Part shown: positions 48,108 through 60,343 of the stretch, in pieces
Numbering within the stretch: the stretch's first letter is position 1
Layout of the letters: every line of letters begins with the position of its first letter
Origin: Bisporella sp. PMI_857
Lineage: Eukaryota; Ascomycota; Leotiomycetes; Helotiales; Helotiaceae
Direction of reading: 5' to 3'
Length of the DNA: 64,000 nucleotides
NCBI GenBank assembly: GCA_021307315.1
Contig: JAJSPD010000028.1
Span: 62,001-126,000, forward strand
Made by a program: the position numbers and the translations under genes
The notes under the pieces: model-generated
What the model saw: only the letters and a program-made list of their open reading frames with translations
Database searches by the model: none
What the model was told of the DNA's origin: nothing

Positions 48108-49161
48108 GAGTGGTGCCACGCACAAACGGAAGAGCTTTCATGTACATATTTTTTGCTCGGGGTTGTACATACTCTCTTGGATAGTTGCCATAAACCTCAC
48201 TCCGTATCAATTCCGAAATGCCTTTCGCCCGGTAGAAAATGCAGAAAGATTTGCGAGTAACTAGTTTGTAGGGGCACGACCTGTTATTGTGTAACGTGTT
48301 GAGACATTGCCACATTAGGTCGTAATGCCTTGGCAGAATAGGCGAAGCTAAGTTTCACTGTCGTCGTTCCTCTTGACCCCCCTTCTCCATTAAGCCTCTC
48401 GACATCTCATCCTCAATTGCGCCACGCAATCCCGAAGATCTCACAGTGAGAAAGTATTTCGTTCATTTAATGTTCTGTATTTCCGTGAATGCATCCGTAA
48501 ACATTCAGTTTAATAAGTCCATAAAGATACACGAGCTCAAGCTCGAGACCTCCAAGGCAAGATCAGAGGCTTAACCAAAAATGAATGCTTGCCTCCTAAT
48601 GTGTGAGCTTGGATACTGCGAGTGCGATGCCGTACGCTCGCGCCCTATTCGCCAGCCCAGAGTGTTCTTGAGCCCCCCTCCTGCAGGGCACTGCATGGTC
48701 GTCAAATCAACCACTCCAAGCAGGCGCACCAAGAAAATAACTTTTCAATAAATATACGTACAGGCACATTCAATATCTACCCGTGTGAAAGAAAGGTATT
48801 GAACTTGCAGCAATATGCCATATCAGGATCGAATATAGCAATACGACCTGTGAGCGCACGAGATGCGTTACACGGGGAAAGCTTTTATCGTCCGGTATGC
48901 TTGGTCGAGGCATGTCATTTGACGGGTTGAAAATAGCCTGATGGGCCAAGGACTTCCAAGATCTCGTACAAATTCGTCATCCGCATCCCTGACCTGCAGG
49001 AAGGGTCCAATAGATTGAGATCGTGCTCTGCTGGTTCGGAGCATTGCGATATTAAACACCCAATTTACCCGGGGTGGGACGCGAGGTCTATTTTGATATT
49101 TCTTTCCTGTCTATAATTTTTTTGCCTCTCTTTTTGTTGGGATGATGTATCATACTGCAAC
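48108..49161. other. intergenic, nothing recognised
   Basis: Spacer between two same-strand secreted-enzyme genes. Confidence 0.6.
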
Positions 49162-51545
49162 ATGGTTGCCAGGCTCTTAGGCCGTTGGCTGTGGACAATT
49201 TTGCTACTGCTCGGAGACGGGTCGTTGTTTGGATGTTTAAGTGAAGCTCTTGAGACTCGTCAATCGTCTTTGACAACGAGAAGCACATTCCTCGTTATCG
49301 CCAAAGACGAAAGCTCTTCCTACTCGGCGTATTCTGGCTTGAACGACTATGGCATACCCTACGAAACTTTACTTGTTACTGCCAGCAATGTGGCATTGCC
49401 TATCTTGAATGCCACAGCAACGGAAGGAAATTATGGTGGAATCGTTGTTCTCTCGAACCCATCCTTGTCAACAGCACAATGGAACTTACTCTACGCATAC
49501 CAAGTTTCTTTTGGGGTTCGAATGGTACTTTTGGAAGCAACCCCTTCAAGTGCTACAGGAACGCGCATGCTTGGATCTTGTTGCGCAACTGGACAAGAGC
49601 AGACCATTTCTATCAATGATACCTCCAGGTTTACAACTGCAGGCTTGATTAAGTGAGTTTAGCTTTTGACGCCTAATGTCAACTAACAAGAGGGTAGAGG
49701 AGCGGCTTTGAGTACAATAGGACTTTACCACTATCCGGCTGCTGTCACCGACTCAAGTAAAGCTACTGCATTTGTTCAGTTTGGCGTCGCGTCTGGGTTT
49801 TCCTCAACAGGTTCAGTCGGGGGAGTCATCAATGATTTTTCGGGGAGACAACAGGTTCGTGAAGACAAGCCACATCACAAAGTTGTAATAACGATTCCAG
49901 ATGGTATTTTTTATCGACTTCGCAACAGCGTGGAGTTTGACATCTAGTGTGCTTACACACGCATGGATACATTGGGCGACGCGAGGGATCTGTAAGTGTC
50001 TGGGAAATTGATATCAATAGTGAAAGGTGGCTGACGTAGTTCAGACCCTGGGTATAGAAGGTTGATATTGAGCACACAAGGTAAGAGAAAGTATGAAGCG
50101 TGGTAGTTTATGGTCCCTCTGACTCCTATTGCAGTGGATGATGTTTTCCTCACCTCTCCAGTCTATTACCCAAGTGGAACTACCTTTCGGGTTCGCCCAG
50201 CTGATTTGACTGCCCACGTGTCGTGGATGTCCAGTTTGAATGCGAAGCTTCCAGCTGGAAGCAATTTCACCATAGAGCTTGGCCATAATGGTAACGGCAA
50301 TATTGCAGTAAACATTACCTATGAATTACGACCGAGTTCCCAAAATTGCTAACTCATGTAGACCTCTTACTCTCTGAATCCCTCAGCTTGTCCGCAAGGG
50401 CCAATAAGCTATGTGTCGCAGGCTGCAACGGAGCTTGAATATGTCAAACCTCGTGGTACAGGAAGTAACCTTTGGCCGGCATCAACCTCTACTGGAGGCT
50501 ATTCTTATTCTTTGAATTGTGCAAAGGTCGACCCACTTGAAACTTTCTTTGCAGTCGCGGCAAACCGAGATGCCTTTAGTCACGTTTCCCATACCTTTAC
50601 ACATCTAAGCCAGAACAACGCAACATACTTCGATGTTGCCCGAGAGATCTCCTGGAATCAGGCTTGGTTGGCACAAGTTGGCTTGGCAAGTGCAAAGAGA
50701 TTCAGTCCTAAGGGTATCATTCCTCCTGCTATCACTGGCCTTCATAACGGAGATGCGTTGCAGGCTTGGAAAGACTTTGGTATTGGAAATGCTGTTGGTG
50801 ACAACACAAGACCTATTCTTCTAAATACAGAAAACGAGCATTGGCCACTGATAACGACGGCCGATGGTGATGGTTTTGCTGGCATGCAGGTAATCCCGCG
50901 ATGGGCGGAGAATATCTACTTCAACGTTAGCCTCTCCTCCCAGAATCATATGTTCTTTCGCATACTGATTAGATGCAGTGTGATACCGCCGCCTGTGACG
51001 TTAAAGAATGGAACGATATCTACGATAACACAGGCACAATCGCAGATCTCCTCGCCCAAGAAAAGGAAACCAATGTGCGCCACTTGCTCGCGCTCCGGCA
51101 TGATCCACACATGTTTCATCAAGCAAACCTTCGACAAACCGATGTCGACAACACCGTCGTGAACGGGGTGTCTGGGAAGTATTCTCTGCTGCAGATGTGG
51201 GTAGAGACAGTTGCTCTAGAAGTCGCTCGCATTGTGACGTGGCCCATCATATCCCTTAAACACGATGACATCGCGACAGCCTTCAGCAACCGTATGACCA
51301 GAGATAGTTGCAATTATGTGCTGAGCTATATTCAAGATGCTGCGACGAGGACGATAAAAGGCGTCATCGTTACAACAAGAGATGGAAATAGTTGCAGTGT
51401 GCCGGTTCCCGTGACTGTGCCAGGGACGGTGTTGAATAACCCAGGGTTCGCGACAGAGCAGATCGGGAATGACCCTTTGACAGTGTGGGTGGTATTGTCG
51501 GGGGATCCGGTGATGCTGGCGTTGGGGACAGCAGTGGCTTGGTAG
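49162..51545 (+). CDS. Agd3-like extracellular polysaccharide deacetylase (CE18 family)
   Basis: Seven exons (49162-49652, 49698-49854, 49901-49991, 50046-50081, 50135-50307, 50362-50925, 50979-51545) sum to 2079 nt, giving 692 residues in phase throughout, including a 36-nt exon. An N-terminal hydrophobic signal segment leads into FLVIAKDESSSYSAYSGLND, then NYGGIVVLSNP, RGIYPGYRRLILSTQVDD, the deacetylase motif HVSHTFTH, GIIPPAITGLHNGDAL, and late LRHDPHMFHQANL and SLKHDDIA. These follow the order of Aspergillus Agd3, which deacetylates galactosaminogalactan, an adhesive exopolysaccharide. The other genes of that pathway (ega3, sph3, gt4c, uge3) are not in the window, so the actual substrate is inference. 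Confidence 0.88.
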
Positions 51546-52355
51546 TTTTGGGGATAGAGGAGGAAAGGAGATTGGGGCAAATTTTGAAAAGACCGTTCGA
51601 GATATGATTGCAGAACTCAAGATAGACTCTTAGATCCTGATGTTATTGCAAATGAAGCCTTATTCCAGACCACCACAGGCGGGCGGAGATAGGTGCGGTG
51701 AAACTCTCGCGGAGAAGTTCCATGCTCCACTCCTGAGGGCCAGTTCCTCTCCGCCAGCGGATGATTGGCCAAGACGGGATGTGGTGTGAGAGGCGTTTTC
51801 CTTCCCGCCAGCCAGACAGACATGATGGAAATTCTAGATCGCCCGAAATCGCAGCCTTTGCCTAGAGTGTTGGGGGAGGGGGGTGTTGGACAAGCAGAGG
51901 GAGGACAGGGGGAGCTCTTTTTTTCTTTTCTTTTTCTTGTTGGCAGCTCAACAACTGGGGGAGGGGTGGTTTCCTTAGTACAACAATACTTACAGTACCG
52001 TAGAGGATATGGTTACAAGTATGTCACGGTAGTGATGGTCAAGTCAATCGCGAAAAATATCGCGATTCGAGCTTGGCATGTCTTGGCAATTGATTGGCTA
52101 AAAGCACGGGTGAAGCATTGTGCGGTAGGTGGTCCATGCTTTTCAGCCAATGGCGGGCGCATCAAGCCATCTCGGTATTTATGCCGCCCTCAACGCCATC
52201 AGATCCAAAGGCAAGCATCTTTGCCGATTCTTCAGCCATTTTCTCACTTTCGCTTCAACCCAAGCCCGGTCAAATTTTCGTCGCAGTAAATTTCGTTGCA
52301 GGAGAGGTATCTATCTTGCAGATGAGGGATTTATCGTATCCATCGGGCAGATTCC

Positions 52356-52388
<33 letters not shown>

Positions 52389-53546
52389 CCAGCTTTAGCT
52401 CTGTGCATGATCAAATATTGAATCCAGATCCTTAGGTGAAATTTCTCCAAAGCTGGGTGAAGGAGACGTCCCCCGGCCATGGTTCTTTGGTGGCAAGCCC
52501 TAAACAAAAAGTCACCACTGTAAACTAGGCCCTAAACATGGCCCTGAGGCTCTCTAACTTAGGCCCCTTAATCATTACTTGATTGTGACCCTAAAACAAG
52601 GGGAAAGCGGGGAAGAAAGTTCACCAAGACTCTCCGTAACCCCAATTACCATTCAGTCCTGTCATCATGGCCATCGTCATCAAGCATCGGCCAAATTTCA
52701 CAATCTGCTGTGTGACATCTTAAATCACCTTCTATAATCCTTCTAGCGTGCTTCTAGCGTGCTTCTAGCTGATATGGCAAAGTCCAAAAACAGGCCCAGA
52801 TCGACCGGATTTTCAGTGACAACATGAGTCGTGCATTGGCTAATCCTCATCGCGTTACAGTGTCACTGCAAATCAGTGCCTTGTCGGGCCTTCTTTCTCG
52901 CCGGTGTTTGATGGCTTATGGGGCGCCATGGGGAATTGTGTTTCTGCCATCCTGTATATTTGCGCACTACCTCCCGTCTCCAGAACCTTACGCGGCAAGA
53001 CCGTCGAAATGCAGGATATTGCACCAGCATCCGTATCTTTGCCGTCTCATTGCTTGGCCGGGCGTTTGCTTGGTCCTTGGGACAGATCCTGTTGATTGGA
53101 TACCATGGGGAAAACCCATGAAGCTACACCGTGATAGTGAGGAATATTTCGGGTTACCCTGGTGTCAGCTAGTCGAATGAGCTAACAGCCTGTGGCTTGA
53201 CCCATGGGGATGGACAGGGACTAGACATGGTTCGAGATGGAGACCCCAAGACAGGCCATTTCAGTTAGCTGATGGCACAAAATAATAGGTACAACATGGG
53301 CCACCTCTATCTCCTCGCCTATCGTTAGCTCGATAGGACAAAGACCTCCCAGAGATCTACCTACAAGTATATAACTCTCACCTTGACTCCTTCATGTCAA
53401 CATCAGCCCAACCTGACTAGAGCTCCTTCTCCAACCACCTTCACTACTGAGTCTCAGAGATTATCTCGAGAAGCCAGTGAGAGCTTTCTCTTTGTTGACT
53501 ACTTTCTCCTCACTTCTACAACCACTACCAGAACATCACCTTCAAA
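51546..53546. other. intergenic with CT microsatellite
   Basis: A (CT)n tract of 29 bp at 52358-52386. A short tandem repeat of CTTCTAGCGTG lies near 52741-52770. A 118-residue frame at 52824-53180 is unconvincing. The CT tract and pyrimidine-rich 53380-53540 may belong to the promoter and leader of the symporter gene. Confidence 0.5.
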
Positions 53547-55132
53547 ATGTTTGGCAAGAAGGAAGAACCAGAGATCTCGGAGGTTCTCTCACAGAGACGC
53601 CCCTCCACTGCTGAGGCCATGGGCAATCAACACCGCAAATCGGTCTCCAACCGTGGACTTACTGGCGCGTCTGCTTTAACCGTCAGGCAATCCATTTATC
53701 CCATTGCCCTCGTCACCTTGCTCTTCTTCCTCTGGGGTTCGTATCCTCTTCGTTCACCTTCTCGCCGACCAATTCTAACGTGTACACAGGATTTGCCTAT
53801 GGTCTTCTCGATGTCTTGAACGCCAAATTTCAAACTGCCCTAGGTATTACCGCTGCGAAGGCTGGTGGTCTTCAAGGCGCGTACTTTGGTGCTTACTTGG
53901 TTGGTCCACCAACATACTCCGGATGGTTTGTTCGAAAACTAGGGTAATAATCACCGACTTCGCTTTGCCAACCTCTACTGACAAATACCAGATACCGCTG
54001 GACATTCATCATCGGTCTTTGCATCTACGGTGTTGGTGCCTTGATGTTCTGGCCCTCAGCTGTCTATCGAAGCTTCGGAGGTTTCTGCGGGTCCCTCTTC
54101 ATCGTCGGATCTGGCTTGTCAACTCTTGAGACCAGCGCCAATCCCTTCATCGCTACTTGCGGTCCACCACGTCTATCCGAGTTCCGTCTCGAGCTCTCGC
54201 AATCTTTCCAGGCTGTTGGATCCGTTATCGCTCCTCTCCTCGCCTCCCGCGTCTTCTTCGACCACACCACTCCCAACGATCTCTCCAAGGTGCAATGGAC
54301 CTATCTTGGCCTCGCAGCTTTCGTTTTCGCCCTTGCCGTTGTATTCTTCTTCAGCCCGCTCCCTGAGGTAACTGATGCCGACATGGCCCTCCAGGCTGAG
54401 CAATGCGCTGGTTTGACTGGATACGAGGACAAGCCAATGCGCAAACAATACAAGCTCATGTTCGGTGTCGCCGCTCAATTCTGCTACGTCGGCGCTCAGG
54501 TCGGTGTCGCTGCAAATTTCATCCGCTACGCCCAAGAGTCCGCTGGAATCGGAGAGGCAGCTGCATCTGACAGATATGCCATTGCTCAAGGTCTCTTCGC
54601 CATTGGGCGATTCGCTGCCGCAGGCGCCATGATGTTCACCAAGCCACGTCTTGTTCTCCTCATATTCATGACCGCCATCATGATCTTCATTTCGTGTGCT
54701 ATGGGCGTCAAGGGCGAAGGTGGTGTTGCTATGCTTTCCCTTGTGCTGTTCTTCGAGTCCTGCATCTTCCCTACCATTTTCACCCTCGCCATCCGTGGCC
54801 TCGGTCGTCACACCAAGCGTGGTTCCTCCTGGGTTGTTGCCTCCGTCTCTGGTGGAGCTTTGTTCCCTGCCTTGACTGGACAACTCGCAGATCACAAGGG
54901 TTACCACCTCGCCATGGGTGTCCCACTCGCCGGCTTCTTCGTTGCATTTGCTTATCCGATCTATTTGAACCTGTTCTGCAGACGCGAATTGGATGGATTC
55001 TCCGAGACCAGGATCGGTTACGATGAAAACGCTGCTGAACGTGAGGGACGACGGCCAACATTGGTTCACGAGGAAAAGGGTGTGTCCGCTGATGGAAGTG
55101 ATGGACAAATTGAGCGTGTTGAGAAGTTATGA
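53547..55132 (+). CDS. FHS-family sugar:H+ symporter (FucP-like MFS)
   Basis: Three exons (53547-53736, 53790-53943, 53992-55132) sum to 1485 nt, giving 494 residues, in phase. The protein has 12 predicted helices and the family marks of fucose/glucose/galactose H+ symporters: LVTLLFFLWGFAYGLLDVLN in helix 1, GAYFGAYLVGPPTYSGWFVR, GLSTLETSANPFIATCGPP in the fourth to fifth helices, ELSQSFQAVGSVIAP, and ESCIFPTIFTLAIRGLG in the C-half. It likely imports a hexose, deoxyhexose or amino sugar at the plasma membrane. Codon choice is strongly C-ending, which suggests high expression and produces long antisense open frames. Its position after two polysaccharide-active enzymes is suggestive only. Confidence 0.92.
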
Positions 55133-55552
55133 GTTATGTGATGTGATGTGATTATGGGATAGATGTGCTTTTGCTCTGTTGCTGCGGTTTTAGGATTGCA
55201 TGATACTCCACTAGGCATGAATTTTATGATGATTTATTAAGACGCTTCACAATTCCGCGCAATTCGCTTGAAATTCAAGGTTGGCCAAAATGCAAATGTG
55301 GTCAATTCTGTCTGAGCAACCTCTTCTCTTTGCTACCGCTGCTTTCCTCGGTATAATATCACCGGCCTAATTTTCATGCCATGGGTCTGATTGAAGTGAT
55401 CATCGGACGTCATGCCAGGCTGACCTGGCTGTTGCATGGTGTCGAAAGCCAGGGCACCCAAGGTTCCTTCCCTTCCATGCGTAATGCCTTGCCCACATTC
55501 TCTTATCCGCAACTCATTTTGAGGCAAGGCCTTTTTGTTCACGCATTGTTTC

Positions 55553-55669
55553 AACGGCAAATATCTGGGATACCACCAAAAAGTCAGCAAAAAACTCGGA
55601 TATCGCCATTCTTGTTGGAGGCGTTCAGAGGATACCACCAAAAAGGTGGTATTCCAGATATTAACCGTT
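55553..55669. repeat. short inverted-repeat element (117 bp)
   Basis: 25-bp ends AACGGCAAATATCTGGGATACCACC (55553-55577) and its near reverse complement (55645-55669; about three mismatches). The unit GATACCACCAAAAAG recurs at 55570 and 55631. A perfect 8-bp-stem hairpin ATACCACC-AAAAA-GGTGGTAT lies at 55632-55652. Probably a very small MITE or foldback; no clear target duplication. Confidence 0.45.
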
Positions 55670-55844
55670 ATTTCAAATTATATTCTTTCCTCCAAGATCT
55701 TCACAACCGCTCACAAATATACAGTATCATAAATACACAAGTTCGTTGTTTACCTTTTTTATTCACTTCACGAACTTTCATGCAATCTATCCTTAAACTT
55801 ACCTACCTCCCAAGCAGCGAGATCCAAAAGCTCATCACTTCGCA

Positions 55845-56606
55845 CTACTGCATCCGCCTCGCTCGATCATTAGCATTCCGAGCCATCCCCCCACGGCGCT
55901 GTATCCTCCGTTGAAGCCCCAGCCCTCTCCGCGCCGCAGCGGCAGCATCCCTCCTGGCGCGCCTCTCCGTTCCGGGCCGTCCAAGAGCCTCCCTCCGCTC
56001 CCTCCTCGACTCCTCGCCCACGCGATCAAGAAACCCATACGCATCCTCGAGCCGCTGAAACCGCTCCATCTGCCGCCTCGCACGCGCCACCGCCTCATCC
56101 TCCCCCTTCACCCACTCCTCCGGACCCCCGAGGCCCAGCTCCGCCCAGCCATGCTCGATCTCGTCCGCGAAAGCGCGCGCGTCGAACCCCGGGAAGCGCC
56201 GCAGGTTCGCGTCGAGGCGTTCCTGGCTCCGCTGCGCCAGCCGGGCCTTGACGGCCTCGAGCCCGTCTGCGGACGTGGGACGGCGGCCTGCTTGGGCCTG
56301 AGCCCCGAGCGCGCCTCGGATCTCCTGGCACATGTGCCGCAGCTCGGAGAGCATGATGTCTGCTCCGCAGCATAGGTGGTCTGTAACGCCAAAGCCTGTG
56401 GAGCCGAAGGTGAGGTCGTCGTTTGGGTCCGCTTCGCTTGTGTTGTTGAAGGTTGTGCGGTCTGCTTCGGGGTCTGGGGTACTTACCTGGTCGCGGCCTT
56501 CATTCTGAGCGGCAGATGTTGCTGTGGTCATGTTTTGGATATAGCTTTGCATCTCCCGTTCCATGCCGGAGTGTGCTTGACCGGAATATTCGTTTTGGCT
56601 GCCCAT
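55845..56606 (-). CDS. hypothetical Arg/Ala/Glu-rich protein (253 aa)
   Basis: An intronless frame from ATG 56606 (MGSQNEYSGQAHSGMEREMQ). The GC-rich coding sequence differs sharply from the AT-rich flanks. The N-terminal third is polar and Thr/Asn/Asp-rich. The middle has VTDHLCCGADIMLSELRHMC and a helical segment rich in Arg and Leu (SQERLDANLRRFPGFDARAF, ERFQRLEDAYGFLDRV). The C-terminus is very basic (RRERREALGRPGTERRARRD). No domain is recognised. Long open frames in other phases of this GC-rich stretch make codon statistics less decisive, but the helical pattern and ATG support this one. Confidence 0.6.
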   Translation of the reverse strand: MGSQNEYSGQAHSGMEREMQSYIQNMTTATSAAQNEGRDQVSTPDPEADRTTFNNTSEADPNDDLTFGSTGFGVTDHLCCGADIMLSELRHMCQEIRGALGAQAQAGRRPTSADGLEAVKARLAQRSQERLDANLRRFPGFDARAFADEIEHGWAELGLGGPEEWVKGEDEAVARARRQMERFQRLEDAYGFLDRVGEESRRERREALGRPGTERRARRDAAAAARRGLGLQRRIQRRGGMARNANDRARRMQ

Positions 56607-58087
56607 TTTGAAGTGTGGTGGCCGGGCGATGAATAGGTGAGCTGTAAGCCTTGCTAAATACAATATACAGGATATTGTATATCAGAAGATCTTGTTGCTA
56701 TCATTAATAGTTGGCTCTTCGACATGATGTCCGCTGTATGATATGCCGAGCAATAAACTTGTTCATGGGTCCAAATGCTCATCGTGAATCATTCTATACC
56801 TGTTCTATACTTTCGCCTGCCTTTCTTTATACGCGAGTTATCAAAGACTCATTATTCCACTCAATCAATTTCATTATATGAAACAAAGGCTCTCCAACCT
56901 AGAATAAAGCCATTGTTCTTGAGCTCATACATCGTAATGATATTTCCCAGATTCCAATGCGTGACATCATGCCTAGTTGTAGCTGGTTATCACAGCTTTT
57001 TTAAACTTAGAGTTAAACAGGCCTAATCCCAGGAAATCCGCCCTCACCTAATCTTGCAAGTCGCTCGTCTCTCCTTCCGGCCATGATGGGATGCTGATTG
57101 TAGCACGCCATGCCATGAAATCTAAGAAGCGGGATCAGGCCCACATGCGGCTGGGTACCCAGCTGGTCCTCCCTAGTCTCTCGCCACCTATGCCAACTGC
57201 CGCATTTTCTCGTCTTATGCTGTATCTCGCCATATTTTCGGATCGATTCTGGTGCAGTGAATGCTACATCGACTTCTAGGATTCGGTCGGCTCTGATGAT
57301 TAGGACCGCAGGCTTTGGTTAGTGGTGGCTGGCAATTTATTGATTGGGAGCAGGGTTGGATAAATCGAGTGAAAGAGATCTGGGTTAGGGATGAAATATT
57401 GGTCCCAGTTTTAAGCTTTGTGGCTGATAATGATTGGACGCTCTGGAAATATTGGTATAATGGACAAGATTATCATCTGATATATATGGGTTTCTGTCAT
57501 ATTCATGATCTCTTTGTTTCAGAAATGCATATGTTATTACGAGAAGCCTACAAGTTGCATACAGACTCCATCGGCCCAATATGAGACTAGGGTTTAAGGT
57601 GGTGCAAGCCTCGGCTGTACTTCTGGCTCGGGTACTAACATCGCCAAGATATTCGAGACCAATGACAGGTCATGTCACCATCCGAAGAGCCTATGGCCGT
57701 GAGCTTAAGTCGACGGCGCAGCTATACAGAGACATTCAGTAGCAACAAAATACTATATACATCGCCTCTGCGAGATCTCCCGAAACCAGTCTCTATGCGC
57801 AACAGAGTTATGATCTTCTGACTAATCTACTTATTTGCAGATATGGGATGCGGACGGACCTCAAATGGCGTGTTTGGTCGAAAATTTTAGTTTCCTTGGT
57901 GTTTAAGACACTTTAAGTAAACTCTCACCAAACAAATCTCCCGGAGGTGAACAAACAAACTAGATTCAATCCCAAAATGCTGGTAAACCAGAACTAACAA
58001 TACAACAGAACTATACGCCTATTGGCTACATTCTAGAGTGGTGCCACAGATATAGATTAGTCAAAGGCTCTCCAGACAACGCTGTCG
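56607..58087. other. intergenic, no supported gene
   Basis: A plus-strand frame 57315-57584 (Trp-rich, no ATG near its start) is not recognised. Confidence 0.4.
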
Positions 58088-60343
58088 TTAAGTTGGTTGG
58101 CTATTATGTGAGGGACCACTGGTACTCGTTCTTGCAAGACGTTGGCGGTGCTTTTCCCATCGATATAGAGCCAGTGGCGGTGTTGCTGTTTTTGGGCGGA
58201 AAATGCGCTGGAATACCCATGGGAGAACTTCCTTTGTTTGATACTCGACATGCCTTCTGGTTGGAACGCCAAAAACATAGTTCATCTCCTCCAGCGTAGT
58301 CACCTTAGCAGTTCCCGGAACCAGCAACCATACTGCTATAAATGCGATAGCATCCAATCCTGCGAAAAGACCTAGAAGCGCTGTATGACGGATTTGATAT
58401 GTGAGAGAAGGTACTGTAAGAGCCAACACACCCGCTAGAAGAAAATTCCAGAAGCACGCCCAAGACATACCCACCTCTCTGATCACCAAAGGCCATATTT
58501 CTGAGCTATCAATTTTCAGAATCAGCATTGCAAACTACTTTTCAGAAGCCGCAAACATACCTGTAAAGGAAAGGTACAACTCCAGCGCCTGGACTGTAAG
58601 CCAGCGTGAATAAAATCAAGAACATTGCCAGCACGCCTATCCGAGCAGACTCGTCTTCGATCTTGAGGCTGAATCCTGTCGCTAACAGCAAGGGGAAACA
58701 GCAGAACAACGACATCAGTAGAAGAAATCGTCTCCCACTTGTATCAATGAACCAATATGCGAGGGGAGAGAATATGAAGTTGGAAGCTCCAAATCCTAAA
58801 GAGAGCCATAGGCTGTGCATAGGTGAGAAATTCGCATCCGTTAGGAAGGATGCTGCGAGGAAGGCAAAGATGTTAATACCACTCATTTGCTGAGATGCCA
58901 TTACAACAAAACTAGCCACAGCTGCTCGGCGATTCCTACTAATGGTAAAAAGCTGAAGAAATCGTCGAGGATAATTGGTCTTCCTAAACTCTGACTGCCA
59001 GGCCATCAGTTTATGTGTCAACGATCAAGGGTAGAACAATGCCTTCCTACCTGGAATACATCTTGGTCGACTTCCGCCCCACGCTCAAGTAATTCATGAC
59101 CTATGTCAGACCTCTTTGAGAACAGACTCGTCTCGACTTGAATTTGCGCATGAATATAGTACAGGTCCCGCGCAGCCAATAAGTCGCTACCTCTTAGTCG
59201 TACCAGGACTTGAAAGGCTTTGCGGTAATTCCCTTTCTTTATCAGCCAACGCGGGGATTCTGAGCAGGTGAACACTAGAATGAGTAGAGTTACGGCAGGA
59301 ATGAACCCAGATGCCGTTTGCCAGCGCCAGCCTATGTTCATATGAAGATCAGTTTACGAATCGGCCATCCAGGGCCAAAGGCATGGTCCTGATACAGATT
59401 ACTTACTATGCCGGAGAATAATGTTTGCCGCACTTCCAAGGAATATCCCCAGCGCTGTAAATGTCTGCCAGGATACCAAAAGCCTACCCCTAATTCGAGC
59501 TGGCGCAACTTCACTCTCGAATATTGGTACGACACTTGCTTTTGATCCCATGCCGACTCCAACCAGTGCTCTGCATATAAATAGAGTTTGCCATGTATGG
59601 CAAAATGCACAGCCAACAACACCTACAAACGAAAAGAGCCCAGCTACAAGCAACGCCCCACGTCTCCCATAGACGTACTCGTTTAATGGATCAGAGATCC
59701 AGGCGCCTAAACTGCTCGCAGCAAAGTATGTGACAGCGTTAACTCCACCGAATATCCAGACATCTTTAGTTCTTGCATCTTTTGTTACATCAACGTGCAG
59801 ATTCATTTCGGAAGGCCATTTGAGATTAGCGCCTGTTAGGCTGGCTTGATCCCAGCCTTGGGCTATTGCAGAAACGCAGCAGGTCAAGAGTATTATCTTC
59901 ATCTCTTTACTTTGTTGCCACACAGTGGAAGTTTTGTCTTGAATAACACAGTCTTTTTCGAACTGGGGAACATCAGGGTTTGATAAAAAAAGCTCCTCGT
60001 CTCTCGCCAGGCGCCCGCCGCGAACAAACAGATCTTCTGAGATCATATCTGACAAGTTGTACTCCCGACGGGTTCTTCGAACATTCTCATCTTGAACATT
60101 AGGATCGGTCCATTGGAGTGGAGAATCGATTCTGCCGCAAGGCGTGTAAACATGAGTTCTGATATGATCAATTGTTTGATGATCAGACTTACATGCCGAG
60201 TTCGTTGTTCTGTAGTAGTTCACGAAACGGCTCTTGTTTGCGTTCTGGGGGAGCTTGGCCCTTGAACAGAATATATGTCAGTGCCGTAGCCTGTTGAATA
60301 AATAACTAATGCATACCGAAATTTGGCGTTGAATAGCAGCCAT
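58088..60343 (-). CDS. MFS sugar transporter (SP family, myo-inositol/hexose-like)
   Basis: Exons 60343-60317, 60290-60193, 60131-59407, 59331-59051, 58994-58561 and 58505-58088 sum to 1983 nt, giving 660 residues, in phase. The first intron is only 26 nt, so the N-terminal start is less sure than the rest. The long soluble N-terminus contains QAPPERKQEPFRELLQNNEL. Twelve helices follow with SP motifs: DPLNEYVYGRRGALLVAGLF (GRR loop), GVGMGSKASVVPIFESEVAP (PESPR-like loop partner), CSESPRWLIKKGNYRKAF, MASQQMSGINIFAF (the QQxSGxN helix 7 motif), DTSGRRFLLL and TLAYSPGAGVVPFLYSSEIW. This matches fungal myo-inositol/sugar transporters with extended N-termini. The substrate is not fixed by sequence. 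Confidence 0.87.

Noticed and set aside
52358..52386. (CT)n tract as a regulatory GAGA-like element
   Set aside because: A simple microsatellite; nothing in the sequence shows a regulatory role.
54173..55108. 311-residue open frame antisense to the FHS symporter
   Set aside because: It mirrors the codon bias of the sense gene, is rich in Glu/Ser/Gly without domain pattern, and the sense protein is clearly conserved.
55911..56375. 154-residue Pro/Arg-rich plus-strand frame over the 55845-56606 gene
   Set aside because: GC-rich shadow frame with repetitive composition. The minus-strand frame has a sensible ATG and helical pattern.
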